Positions 39,225 through 47,988 of a stretch of 64,000 nucleotides of DNA are shown in pieces (position 1 is the first letter of the stretch; each line of letters begins with the position of its first letter). The position numbers and the translations under genes were made by a program. Location: NCBI GenBank assembly GCA_009911175.1, contig QXWX01000001.1, positions 1 through 64,000 of the forward strand, read 5' to 3'. The DNA comes from Lachnospiraceae bacterium (GTDB lineage: Bacteria; Bacillota_A; Clostridia; Lachnospirales; Lachnospiraceae). The notes beneath the pieces are model-generated. The model saw only the letters and a program-made list of their open reading frames with translations. It was not told the origin of the DNA and did no database searches.

Positions 39225-40529
39225 TTGGACCCTAGTGACGCCATACAATTTATCATATTATTTATCCTGTTATTGTTATCTGCCTTTTTCTCTTCTGCGG
39301 AGACAGCGCTTACCACGGTAAGCAAGATCAAGATGCGTTCCCTTGCAGAGGATGGCAATAAGCGGGCGGCGACCGTGCTGGATATCACGGAGAATCATTC
39401 TCCCAAGATGCTGAGTGCTATTTTGATCGGCAACAACATCGTGAACCTGTACGCCGCATCCCTGACGACTACATTGGCATACCGTCTGGGCGGGGCAATG
39501 GTCAGCATCGCGACCGGTATCCTGACCGTGGCGATCCTCATATTCGGCGAGATCACGCCGAAGAATGCGGCCACGATCAATTCCAGCAAGCTTTCACTGA
39601 CATACATTCCGATCATCAAGATTTTTATGACGGTCATGACCCCGGTCATATTCATTGTCAATATACTTTCCCGCGGGGTATTATTCCTCCTTCGGATTGA
39701 TCCGAACGCAAAGAACAATACCATGACTGAGGATGAACTCCGCACGATCGTAGACGTCAGCCATGAGGACGGTGTAATCGAATCCGAAGAGAAGGAAATG
39801 ATCTACAACGTGTTTGACCTGGGAGATGCCCGGGCAAAGGACGTCATGGTTCCCCGGGTACATGTGACATTTGCAGACGTCAACAGTACTTACCATGAAC
39901 TGTTGGATATTTTTAAAGAAGACAAGTATACCAGACTTCCCGTGTATGAAGACACCACAGACAACGTCATCGGAACGATCAACATGAAAGATCTGCTTCT
40001 GTTTGACAACAGAGAGCATTTTCATGTACGCGATATTCTCCGGGAAGCCTATTTCACTTATGAATATAAGAGCATTTCCGAGCTCCTTGTGGAGATGCGG
40101 GATGCTTCGTTCAACATTGCCATCGTATTGGATGAGTATGGAGAGACCGCCGGGCTGATCACACTGGAAGACATTCTGGAGGAGATCGTCGGTGAGATTC
40201 ACGATGAATACGATGAGAATGAAGAGAACTTTGTTCAGAAGGTCAATGACCTTGAATATATTGTAGAAGGCTCCTTAAGTCTGGATGATCTGAATGACCG
40301 TCTGGATTTGGAATTGGAATCGGAAGATTATGATTCTTTGGGCGGATTTCTCATTCAGCGTTTGGACCGTCTGCCCGAGGTAGGCGATGAATTTACGACG
40401 GAAGACGGAATCCGTATGGTCGTAGATCGTCTGGATAAGAACCGGGTGGAGCTTGTGCATCTCTATCTTCCGGAAAAGGAAAATCCTGAGCTGGACGAGG
40501 ACGAAGAAGAACGCAAGGCAGAGGACTGA
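39225..40529 (+). CDS. CorC/HlyC-family CNNM-CBS membrane protein
   Basis: 434 residues from TTG at 39225 (MDPSDAIQF), which fits the usual start of the family; another TTG at 39213 sits too close to the ribosome site. An N-terminal DUF21/CNNM membrane domain (about 5-150, three to four segments; SAFFSSAETALTTV, IFGEITPKNAA) is followed by a pair of CBS domains (about 195-320; DVMVPRVHV, RLPVYED) and a C-terminal CorC_HlyC domain (about 335-415). The acidic tail is highly charged. Family members export Mg2+/Co2+ or affect ion balance; 'hemolysin' is a historical name. Confidence 0.92.
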   Translation: MDPSDAIQFIILFILLLLSAFFSSAETALTTVSKIKMRSLAEDGNKRAATVLDITENHSPKMLSAILIGNNIVNLYAASLTTTLAYRLGGAMVSIATGILTVAILIFGEITPKNAATINSSKLSLTYIPIIKIFMTVMTPVIFIVNILSRGVLFLLRIDPNAKNNTMTEDELRTIVDVSHEDGVIESEEKEMIYNVFDLGDARAKDVMVPRVHVTFADVNSTYHELLDIFKEDKYTRLPVYEDTTDNVIGTINMKDLLLFDNREHFHVRDILREAYFTYEYKSISELLVEMRDASFNIAIVLDEYGETAGLITLEDILEEIVGEIHDEYDENEENFVQKVNDLEYIVEGSLSLDDLNDRLDLELESEDYDSLGGFLIQRLDRLPEVGDEFTTEDGIRMVVDRLDKNRVELVHLYLPEKENPELDEDEEERKAED

Positions 40530-40702
40530 AAAGTCTGCCATCGGCGGCCTTATCGCATACAATAATATAAAGCCTGGCGGCAGCCGCCGCCGGCTGTATA
40601 GATCGGGATTGTCGGGTCAATCCGCTGTTGAGTATCAAAGGACGCGTACCGTTTCACGGCGCAGATCCACGGCACTTTTTATCGGCCGTAAGTATTTATT
40701 AT

Positions 40703-40790
40703 GGAGAGTTATCGAAGTGGTCATAACGAGCTGCACTCGAAATGCAGTTGTCCGTTTCCGGGCACGTGGGTTCGAATCCCACACTCTCCG
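40703..40790 (+). tRNA. tRNA-Ser (anticodon CGA)
   Basis: 88 nt, class II with long variable arm. Acceptor GGAGAGT/ACTCTCC, T8, anticodon stem CTGCA/TGCAG with loop CTCGAAA (anticodon CGA, reads TCG), T arm GTGGG-TTCGAAT-CCCAC. CCA is not encoded. The flank 40530-40702 has a GC-rich palindromic stretch near 40570-40600 but no gene. Confidence 0.94.
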
Positions 40791-40793
40791 TTC

Positions 40794-40830
40794 AAAAGCT
40801 GCTTGTCTTGTGATATGGCAGCTTTTTTCT
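40794..40830 (+). terminator. tRNA-Ser terminator
   Basis: AAAAGCTGC (40794-40802) pairs with GCAGCTTTT (40818-40826), followed by more T. Confidence 0.85.
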
Positions 40831-40978
40831 TTGCCTTTTTGAAGGAGCACATATGGCATCCCCGGGTATTTCATGCCTCTATATGCCCCTTCCGGAGCAG
40901 TTTTCTACGCCCCGGTCTGCACACTTCTGTGTTTTCCGTCATACTTTGATATAGAATGATGTGAAAGGAAATACTGCT

Positions 40979-41743
40979 ATGCCTATCTCAATCATGCTGG
41001 ATGCCGGCCACGGCGGCCGCGATCCCGGCGCTGTCTACAACGGCCGCCGGGAAAAGGACGATACGCTCCGCCTGACCCTGGCCGTCGGCGAGATCCTTCA
41101 GGACAACGGTCTGGACGTGGAGTACACGAGAACAACCGATATCTATCAGTCACCCTATGAAAAAGCGACAGAAGCCAACAACGCCGGTGTGGATTATTTT
41201 GTTTCCATCCACCGCAACTCCTTTCCTACAGATAATGTAGTTTCCGGTGTGGAATCCCTGGTTTATGACCTCTCCGGAATCAAGCTGGAAATGGCGGAAA
41301 ATATCAATGACCAGCTGGAAGCTGTGGGCTTTGTCAATCTGGGAGTCGAGGCACGCCCGAACCTGATCGTCCTGAACAGGACAAAGATGCCTGCGGTCCT
41401 GGTAGAAGCCGGGTTTATAAATTCCAACACGGACAATACGCTGTTTGATCAGAATTTTGACGATATAGCCCAGGCAATCGCCTCCGGGATTCTGGATACG
41501 TTAAAGCCGACTCAATCCGTTCCGGATCCCTCTGTATACTATGTGCAGGTCGGTTCCTTCCGCAATCCGGCCTATGCGAACCGCCTGCTGAACGAACTGC
41601 TGGAACAGAACTATACGGCTTCCATCGCAGAAGAGGACGGTTTCTTCCGTGTACGGGTAGGGAGCTTCGACGACCTGGAAGACGCCGCGGAAATGGAGCA
41701 GAGACTGAAACGGGCCGGGTATCCGACCGTGATCGTTGGGTAA
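40979..41743 (+). CDS. N-acetylmuramoyl-L-alanine amidase with SPOR domain (CwlC-like)
   Basis: 254 residues. The Amidase_3 domain (about 3-180) has zinc ligands His11 (LDAGHGGRDPGA), a downstream Glu, His in SIHRNS and catalytic Glu in VLVEAGFI. The C-terminal SPOR repeat (about 190-254; YYVQVGSFRNPAYANRLL) binds denuded glycan. There is no signal peptide. CwlC of Bacillus has the same plan and lyses the mother cell from inside late in sporulation; that is the likeliest role. ATG at 40979 has AAAGGA nine bases ahead. Monocistronic. Confidence 0.88.
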   Translation: MPISIMLDAGHGGRDPGAVYNGRREKDDTLRLTLAVGEILQDNGLDVEYTRTTDIYQSPYEKATEANNAGVDYFVSIHRNSFPTDNVVSGVESLVYDLSGIKLEMAENINDQLEAVGFVNLGVEARPNLIVLNRTKMPAVLVEAGFINSNTDNTLFDQNFDDIAQAIASGILDTLKPTQSVPDPSVYYVQVGSFRNPAYANRLLNELLEQNYTASIAEEDGFFRVRVGSFDDLEDAAEMEQRLKRAGYPTVIVG

Positions 41744-41790
41744 ACAGATTCCAGCCATACCGGCGGAATATCTCCTTCATCTTGGCGCAA

Positions 41791-41893
41791 CAAGGGGCTG
41801 TCAGGAAATCAGAACCCTGCGCAATCTATCCATATCGGCTCCCATGAACCGCATATGATAGATTGCAGGTATCTGATTTCCTGACAGCCCTTG
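41791..41893. repeat. About 100-bp near-perfect palindrome
   Basis: Left arm begins CAAGGGGCTGTCAGG (41791-41805) and right arm ends CCTGACAGCCCTTG (41880-41893). Inner blocks match as well (GAAATCAGA/TCTGATTTC, CAATCTATC/GATAGATTG), giving arms of about 45 bases with a short loop near 41840-41850. It lies between convergent genes (amidase and glmM). Either a large terminator-like structure or a miniature repeat element. Confidence 0.7.
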
Positions 41894-41931
41894 ATTCCTG
41901 CGTATTTAGGAGTTGTTAGAAAAATAATTCC

Positions 41932-43281
41932 TTACTGTGTGGCCTCCAGGCCTTCCGCGCGGATCACCTGGATCACCTGCTCCACATACTGCCGGCAGAT
42001 CTCATCCGTCGCGGCCTCCACCATCACGCGGATCACAGGCTCGGTGCCGCTTTCCCGCACCAGGATCCTTCCGTCGCTTCCTAGCGCCGCCGCCACGTCA
42101 TCTACCGCTTTCTGCACCGCCGGATTCTCGCGTGCGGTTTTCTTATCTGTCACCCGCACATTTTTCAGCAGCTGTGGATAAATCTTGACATCACCGCACA
42201 GCTTTGCAAGCGTCTGCTTCTTCTCCATGATCACCTCCATGATCATCAGAGAGGTCAGGATTCCGTCGCCCGTCCTTGCATGCTTGCTGAAAATGATATG
42301 TCCGGACTGCTCGCCCCCGAGTACAAACCCGTTATTCATCATATTTTCGTAGACATACTTATCGCCTACCGCCGTCTGCTCATACTTCATACCGATCTTA
42401 TCGCATGCCTTGTAAAGTCCCAGATTAGACATCACCGTGGTAACAATCGTGTTGCCTTCCAGCCTTCCCTGCTCCATCATGTACTTACCGCACATGTAGA
42501 GCACCAGGTCTCCGTTCACCACGTCTCCGTTCTCATCAACGGCAATGCAGCGGTCTGCGTCTCCGTCATAGGCAAAACCCACATCCAGCTTTTTCTCTCT
42601 GACAAAATCCTGGAGCACCTCAATGTGTGTGGAACCGCAGTTGGTATTGATATTCAATCCGTCCGGTTCGTTGCTGATCACATAGGTCTTTGCCCCCAAA
42701 GCGTCAAATACACTCTTGGCAATGCTGAACGCGCTTCCATTTGCGCAGTCCAGCCCGATGCGCATGTCCTTGAAGGAACGGGTAGCCAGAGAAATGAGGT
42801 GGCCGATATAGCGGTTTCTTCCTGCCGCATAATCAATCGTGCGGCCGATCGCCTCCTTCGATGCCAGAGGCAGCTCTTCGGTCTTGCCGTCAATATAGCT
42901 CTCGATCTTTTCTTCGACCTCAGCCTCCATCTTATGTCCCATTCTGTTGATCACCTTGATCCCATTATCATAGTAGGGATTATGGCTTGCGGAAATCATA
43001 ATGCCGCAGTCGAAATCCTCTGTCCTTACTACATAGGATACGCTGGGTGTGGTAGTTACATGGAGCAGATATGCGTCTGCCCCGGACGCCGTCAGTCCGG
43101 CCGCCAGCGCATACTCAAACATATAGCTGCTTCTTCTGGTGTCTTTTCCAATCACGATCCGGGCCTTGTGCTCCTGTCCGAAGTACCAGCCCAGATAGCG
43201 GCCTACCTTGAATGCATGCTCCACGGTCAGGACAACATTGGCCTCTCCGCGAAAACCGTCAGTTCCAAAATATTTTCCCAT
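41932..43281 (-). CDS. glmM: Phosphoglucosamine mutase
   Basis: 449 residues, standard length. Converts glucosamine-6-P to glucosamine-1-P for UDP-GlcNAc. Catalytic phosphoserine Ser99 in MISASHNPYYDNGIK, metal loop FAYDGDADRC, sugar loop GGEQSGHIIF and phosphate-binding RESGTEPVIRVMVE; N-terminal YFGTDGFRGEAN. All key motifs present. Functionally linked with nagA/nagB and murB, though not adjacent to them. Confidence 0.97.
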   Translation of the reverse strand: MGKYFGTDGFRGEANVVLTVEHAFKVGRYLGWYFGQEHKARIVIGKDTRRSSYMFEYALAAGLTASGADAYLLHVTTTPSVSYVVRTEDFDCGIMISASHNPYYDNGIKVINRMGHKMEAEVEEKIESYIDGKTEELPLASKEAIGRTIDYAAGRNRYIGHLISLATRSFKDMRIGLDCANGSAFSIAKSVFDALGAKTYVISNEPDGLNINTNCGSTHIEVLQDFVREKKLDVGFAYDGDADRCIAVDENGDVVNGDLVLYMCGKYMMEQGRLEGNTIVTTVMSNLGLYKACDKIGMKYEQTAVGDKYVYENMMNNGFVLGGEQSGHIIFSKHARTGDGILTSLMIMEVIMEKKQTLAKLCGDVKIYPQLLKNVRVTDKKTARENPAVQKAVDDVAAALGSDGRILVRESGTEPVIRVMVEAATDEICRQYVEQVIQVIRAEGLEATQ

Positions 43282-43404
43282 TTTTTCTACCTTCTTATCA
43301 TATATTTGCCATTGAAATATGTTGCTGGATCACTCTGCGGCGCAGAGCCTTCTTTGACCTTACTCATTATATTATTTTCTTGCGAAAGATACAACTATTT
43401 TTTC

Positions 43405-44040
43405 TCATATTCCATTCTTTGCGCAGATGTCCTCCAGGCAGCACCGGCTGCAGAAGGGTTTTGTCCGCGCAGTGCAGATATCCCGCCCGTGATACACCAG
43501 GCGATGGCAGAAATCACTCCCCTCCTCTGGAGGGATCAGCTTCCACAATTCCATCTCCACCTTTTTCGGCTCCTTGATCCCGTCCACCAGGCCCATCCGG
43601 TTGACCAGGCGGATACAGTGGGTATCCGTGACGATCGCAGGCTTTCCGAAGATATCTCCCATGATCAGGTTGGCGCTTTTTCTCCCCACCCCCGGCAGCT
43701 TCAAAAGGGCGTCAAAATCATCCGGCACCCTTCCGCTGTACTGCTCCTTTAAAGTCTTCATGCAGCCGCTGATGTCCCGTGCCTTGCTCTTTCCCAGGCC
43801 GCAGGGACGAACGATCCTTTCAATATCCTCCACATCGGCAGCCGCCAGCGCATCCACATCCGGATATTTTTCATATAGTTCTTCCACTACCACATTGACC
43901 CTTGCATCCGTACACTGCGCCGCCAGCCTCACACTGACCAGCAGCTTCCATGCCTGGTCGTAATCCAGGCTGCATTCCGCAACAGGATATTCCTCTTTCA
44001 AGCGCCCGATGATCTCTGCTGCCAGCTTTTTCTTCGTCAT
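43405..44040 (-). CDS. nth: Endonuclease III (DNA glycosylase/AP lyase)
   Basis: 211 residues from the second ATG (AAGG nine bases ahead). Base-excision repair of oxidised pyrimidines. The helix-hairpin-helix LLKLPGVGRKSANLIMG carries the catalytic Lys, the Asp lies in VTDTHCIRLVNRMG, and the C-terminal 4Fe-4S cluster cysteines lie in ICTARTKPFCSRCCLEDIC (spacing between the first two is seven residues, one more than in E. coli). Confidence 0.95.
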   Translation of the reverse strand: MTKKKLAAEIIGRLKEEYPVAECSLDYDQAWKLLVSVRLAAQCTDARVNVVVEELYEKYPDVDALAAADVEDIERIVRPCGLGKSKARDISGCMKTLKEQYSGRVPDDFDALLKLPGVGRKSANLIMGDIFGKPAIVTDTHCIRLVNRMGLVDGIKEPKKVEMELWKLIPPEEGSDFCHRLVYHGRDICTARTKPFCSRCCLEDICAKNGI

Positions 44041-44160
44041 ATGTTCCATCCTTCTTTCGTGTCATTCATCTGGTTCGAGCGGCAGGTCCATATGGCAGCC
44101 GGAGCTGTGCGCTTGTGTCCGGCAGTCATGCTCTCCGCTCTTTCATGTCTGACTGATTTT

Positions 44161-45543
44161 TTACTGCCGCAGTGCCGTCTGTCTCCATTTTCCTCTTCGG
44201 TAGAACAGCGCCGTAGCGAGTGCGCCGATGACCCAGGAAATTAATAAGGAAACAAAAATGCATTCTTTCCGCCCCTGGGGATACTGCGCGCTTCTGGACA
44301 AGTATACCAGACCATAAGCCAGAGGAACCCTGACAAGGATCGTTGTAACCAGTGAGATCCACATCGGCGTCATGGTATCGCCGGCCCCTCTCATCACGCC
44401 TGACAGCGACTGCGTCACAGCCATCGCGATATATCCCACTGCCAGGATCCGCATCAGATTCATACTCAGTATGACCAGGCTCTCCGTATTGGTGAAAATT
44501 CCCATCAGCGGTTTTCCAAACAGCAGGATCAATCCTGTGATCACAGCGGAGGTTCCGATCGCCATAAATGTTCCCTGCTTCGCTCCCTTTACCACACGGT
44601 CATAGGAACCGGCTCCTACATTCTGTCCCGCGTAAGTCGTCATTGCCGTTGCGAACGAAAAGTTCGGCAGCATCGCGAAGCCGTCCACACGCATAACGAT
44701 CACATTTGCCGCAATAAACTGCTCTCCGAAACTGTTGGTCAAAGACTGTACGATCAGCATGGCCATGGAAAGAATGGCCTGGGTCACACCGGAGGGCACG
44801 CCCAGACGGATGATGCTCATGGAATGGTACTTTGTCATTTTCAGATAATCCCGGTTCATATCAAACAGGTCCTTCATCTGCATCAGCCTGCGTACGCAGA
44901 GCAGGGCGGAGATTGCCTGCGCGATCGCCGTCGCAAGTGCTACGCCGTCTACGCCCATGCCGAAGTATACGACAAATACCAGGTCCAGGATAATATTCAG
45001 GATACTTGCCACGATCAGATATACCAGCGCAGAGATCGAGTCCCCCAGTCCGCGCAGGACACCGCTCAGGATATTATAATATGCAAGCCCCGCAGATCCG
45101 ATGAAAAGGATATGCAGATAAGAGGTACACCAGTCCAGAATGCTGTCCGGAGTTTTCAGAAGCAGCAGAAGCGGCCTCGTCAGCATCGTCGCCACCACCA
45201 TGACAAATATGGAGGCCAACGCGGTCAGTACGATACAGTTTCCGATCGTTGCGGACAGATCCTTCCGGTTCTTGGCGCCGAAGTACTGCGACACCATGAT
45301 GCTGGCCCCCATACTGATCCCGATAAACAGGACGATCAGCAGGTTCAGGATCGGTCCCGCGCTTCCCACCGCCGCCAGTGCATTGTCTCCTACAAAGTTG
45401 CCCACCACCACGCTGTCCACCGTATTGTACAGCTGCTGGGCAATATTACCGATCAACATGGGGACTGTAAAGATCAGGATATTTTCCCAGGGCTTTCCCA
45501 CCGTCATGTCAACCGGGGCAAATAATTTCTTCAAATATTCCAT
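44161..45543 (-). CDS. MATE-family efflux transporter
   Basis: 460 residues, twelve predicted membrane segments. N-terminal MATE motif PMLIGNIAQQLYNTVDSVVVGN with VGSAGPILNLL, and the second-half repeat AMTTYAGQNVGAG. Belongs to the DinF/NorM-like group widely found in Firmicutes; substrate unknown. Ribosome site AGGAGATAAC precedes the ATG. Only distantly similar to the other MATE gene at 15295-16650. Confidence 0.9.
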   Translation of the reverse strand: MEYLKKLFAPVDMTVGKPWENILIFTVPMLIGNIAQQLYNTVDSVVVGNFVGDNALAAVGSAGPILNLLIVLFIGISMGASIMVSQYFGAKNRKDLSATIGNCIVLTALASIFVMVVATMLTRPLLLLLKTPDSILDWCTSYLHILFIGSAGLAYYNILSGVLRGLGDSISALVYLIVASILNIILDLVFVVYFGMGVDGVALATAIAQAISALLCVRRLMQMKDLFDMNRDYLKMTKYHSMSIIRLGVPSGVTQAILSMAMLIVQSLTNSFGEQFIAANVIVMRVDGFAMLPNFSFATAMTTYAGQNVGAGSYDRVVKGAKQGTFMAIGTSAVITGLILLFGKPLMGIFTNTESLVILSMNLMRILAVGYIAMAVTQSLSGVMRGAGDTMTPMWISLVTTILVRVPLAYGLVYLSRSAQYPQGRKECIFVSLLISWVIGALATALFYRRGKWRQTALRQ

Positions 45544-45700
45544 AATTCGTTATCTCCTCCCATTTTTTGTGTTATATAAGATTCTCCCCCCGTGAAGAAG
45601 GTCGGCTGTCAAGAATTGCTTTCCTGCCAGCCGACGCTCAGTATTTATATACTAACACGTTATGCCAAAATATTACAAGCCTATTTTTCACTTTTTAAAC

Positions 45701-45737
45701 GAAAGAGGGCTGCCACAAAACGTGACAGCCCTCTTTC
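45701..45737. terminator. Terminator after kdgK
   Basis: GAAAGAGGGCTG (45701-45712) pairs with CAGCCCTCTTTC (45726-45737), extended by CAC/GTG. It lies 28 bases beyond the kdgK stop. Confidence 0.75.
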
Positions 45738-45764
45738 GTGCTATAGCAAAATGGGAGAAATATA

Positions 45765-46790
45765 TTATCTCTGGACACGGCCGGAGGCATCGCCGCCGGC
45801 AAGTTTTGCGACTTCGTCCATAGATACCATGTTGTAATCACCCTCGATGGAGTGCTTGAGGCAGGATGCTGCCACCGCAAATTCTATCGCAGCCTGCGCG
45901 TCATAACCGCTCAGCACCGCGGCGATCAGTCCGCCGCCGAAGCTGTCGCCGCCGCCCACGCGGTCTACAATATGCATCTTATATTTCTTGCTGAAATAAT
46001 AGTCTGTCCCGTCAAATAACATGGCGGACCAGTTGTTGTCATTGGCGGAAATGGATTCTCTCAGGGTGATCGCCACCTTTTCAAATCCAAATCTGTCCGC
46101 AAGCTGTCTTGCCACATCCTTGTAGCCTTCCCGGTTCACTTCGCCGGCAGTTACATCCGTATTCGCCGCATGGATTCCAAATACATCCGCCGCGTCTTCC
46201 TCGTTTGCAATGCAGACATCCACATATTTACAGAGCTCGCCCATCACCTGGCCGGCTTTTTCCTTGCTCCACAGCTTATTCCGGTAATTCAGGTCGCAGG
46301 AGATCTTGACCCCTGCCTCCTTCGCTGACTTGCATGCATCCAGGCAGATTGCGGCCACATCGTCATTCAGCGCCGGGGTAATGCCGGTAAAGTGGAACCA
46401 TTCCACACCGTCAAAGATCTCTTTCCACTGGAAATCCTCCCGTGACGCCGTGTAAATAGATGAACCGGCTCTGTCGTAAATAACCTTGGAAGGTCTCTGG
46501 GACGCTCCCTTTTCCAGGAAATAGATCCCCACACGGTCTCCGCCCCGCGCAATGTGGGACGTATCTACTCCGAATTTACGCAGTGAGTTGATCGCTGCCT
46601 GTCCGATCTCATGCTTCGGAAGCTTTGTCACAAATGCCGCGTCAAATCCATAATTCGCCAGAGAAACCGCTACATTCGCCTCTCCGCCTCCATAGGTCGC
46701 CCCCAGCTTATCCGCCTGCACAAACCGGTAATATCCTTCCGGCGCAAGTCTCAGCATGATCTCACCAAACGTTACTACTTTTTTTGCCAT
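45765..46790 (-). CDS. kdgK: 2-keto-3-deoxygluconate kinase
   Basis: 341 residues. PfkB/ribokinase family: TFGEIMLRLAP and GGGEANVAVSLANYG at the N-terminus, the ATP/anion-hole signature VDRVGGGDSFGGGLIAA near the C-terminus. Phosphorylates KDG to KDPG, the substrate of the neighbouring aldolase. ATG at 46788-46790 has AGGTG six bases ahead; a GTG three codons upstream is less likely. It lies 96 bases downstream of kdgA in the same operon. Confidence 0.93.
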   Translation of the reverse strand: MAKKVVTFGEIMLRLAPEGYYRFVQADKLGATYGGGEANVAVSLANYGFDAAFVTKLPKHEIGQAAINSLRKFGVDTSHIARGGDRVGIYFLEKGASQRPSKVIYDRAGSSIYTASREDFQWKEIFDGVEWFHFTGITPALNDDVAAICLDACKSAKEAGVKISCDLNYRNKLWSKEKAGQVMGELCKYVDVCIANEEDAADVFGIHAANTDVTAGEVNREGYKDVARQLADRFGFEKVAITLRESISANDNNWSAMLFDGTDYYFSKKYKMHIVDRVGGGDSFGGGLIAAVLSGYDAQAAIEFAVAASCLKHSIEGDYNMVSMDEVAKLAGGDASGRVQR

Positions 46791-46886
46791 TGTTTTCACC
46801 TTTCCTTTATATCTATATAGAAATCCTTATGTTCACAGAACGGCTGTGAACAGTCTGCATCCGTGACACCGCAGACCAATCCGCAG

Positions 46887-47528
46887 TTATTTACTTCTGA
46901 TATCCGCAACCAACTTTACTGCCTCTTCGGTCATCGCCTTGATCTCATCAAACTTTCCGGCTTTTACCAGATCTCCTTTTACCATCCAGCTTCCGCCGCA
47001 GGCAATGATCTTGTCGCAGCTCAGATAGCTCTCCAAGTTCTTTGCATTGACGCCGCCTGTAGGCATAAACTTCAGTCCCACATACGGAGCCGCCATTGCC
47101 TTGATCGTAGACACTCCGCCGAACTGCTCCGCCGGGAAGAACTTCACAATCTTCAATCCTCTCTTTACCGCCTGAGCCACCTCGGATGGAGTGATGCATC
47201 CCGGAAATACCGGAATATCCTTTCCAAGGCAATAGTCTACGATCTCCGGATCAAATCCCGGGCTGACAATAAACTTTGCCCCCGCGCCCATGGCACGGTC
47301 AACCTGATCGATCGTCAGCACCGTACCTGCTCCTACAAACATCTCTGGATACTCTGTTGTCATGATCCGGATGGATTCCTCGGCCGCATCCGTACGGAAT
47401 GTCACCTCCGCGCAGGGAAGCCCTCCTTCACACAATGCCTTCGCCAGCGGAGCGGCATCCTTCGCATCGTTCAGCACAACTACCGGTACAACACCCATCT
47501 TCTGAATCTTTTCTGCTACTTCTCCCAT
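46887..47528 (-). CDS. kdgA: KDPG/KHG aldolase
   Basis: 213 residues from the second ATG (GGAG seven bases ahead). Class I aldolase splitting KDPG to pyruvate and glyceraldehyde-3-P. Features: VVPVVVLNDAKDA, CAEVTFRTDAAEE with the Glu, the Schiff-base Lys in KFFPAEQFGG, and FMPTGGVNAKN. With kdgK it completes the lower part of hexuronate/gluconate breakdown. Two palindromic operators lie in its leader (47550-47585), and a divergent IclR regulator gene is nearby. Confidence 0.95.
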   Translation of the reverse strand: MGEVAEKIQKMGVVPVVVLNDAKDAAPLAKALCEGGLPCAEVTFRTDAAEESIRIMTTEYPEMFVGAGTVLTIDQVDRAMGAGAKFIVSPGFDPEIVDYCLGKDIPVFPGCITPSEVAQAVKRGLKIVKFFPAEQFGGVSTIKAMAAPYVGLKFMPTGGVNAKNLESYLSCDKIIACGGSWMVKGDLVKAGKFDEIKAMTEEAVKLVADIRSK

Positions 47529-47549
47529 GTTCATTCTCCTTAATCTTAT

Positions 47550-47625
47550 AATTTCATAATATGAAATTATATTTCATATTATGAACTTCATGCTTTTATT
47601 ATACTCCATCCGGAAAGATTGTCAA
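47550..47625 (-). promoter_or_regulatory. kdgA promoter with two palindromic operators
   Basis: Minus strand: TTGACA (complement of 47620-47625), 16-base spacer, TATAAT (complement of 47598-47603). Downstream of the start point lie two palindromes, AATTTCATAATATGAAATT (47550-47568) and TTCATATTATGAA (47573-47585), 20 bases apart centre to centre, suited to repression by the IclR protein. Confidence 0.8.
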
Positions 47626-47654
47626 CCTTTTCCAGTCATTTTTTTCATTTTATA

Positions 47655-47848
47655 GTTACTATTCACAGTCGGATAAAAATGGCAGTCGGATTCTTCAAAC
47701 GAAGCTTGTAAGAAGCCGATTGACAGTTTTTATCTGACTGGAATCAGTCACTTCACCCACATAAGCAAAAAATCAAGATGCGAAGCATCGGCAGACGGCT
47801 TTGCCGACTGTTTTTGCGCATGTGAGTGAAATGACTGTGAATAGTAAC
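47655..47848. repeat. Dispersed repeat element, full copy with 16-bp terminal inverted repeats
   Basis: Ends GTTACTATTCACAGTC (47655-47670) and GACTGTGAATAGTAAC (47833-47848) are perfect inverted copies. The right half (read on the minus strand) is repeated at 56881-56937. An internal copy of CACTTCACCCACATAAGC (47750-47767) points the same way as the left end. No coding capacity; MITE- or REP-like. Confidence 0.75.
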
Positions 47849-47940
47849 ATTTTATATGACGCGCAAGCGCGGTGGCTTTACACCGTAAGCAATGGATCAT
47901 ATTTCCATATCAGTATGCCCGTTTATCCTGATAATATGAT

Positions 47941-47969
47941 TTGCTCTTTTGTAATAAACATGCTACAAT
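47941..47969 (+). promoter_or_regulatory. Promoter of the IclR regulator gene
   Basis: TTGCTC (47941-47946), 17-base spacer, TACAAT (47964-47969), 19 bases before the ATG; ribosome site AGAGGTG. Confidence 0.65.
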
Positions 47970-47988
47970 ACCTCAAGAGGTGAAGCAT

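Noticed and set aside
42280..43752. A 490-codon open frame on the plus strand
   Set aside because: Antisense to glmM and running into nth; residue composition and lack of motifs mark it as a shadow.
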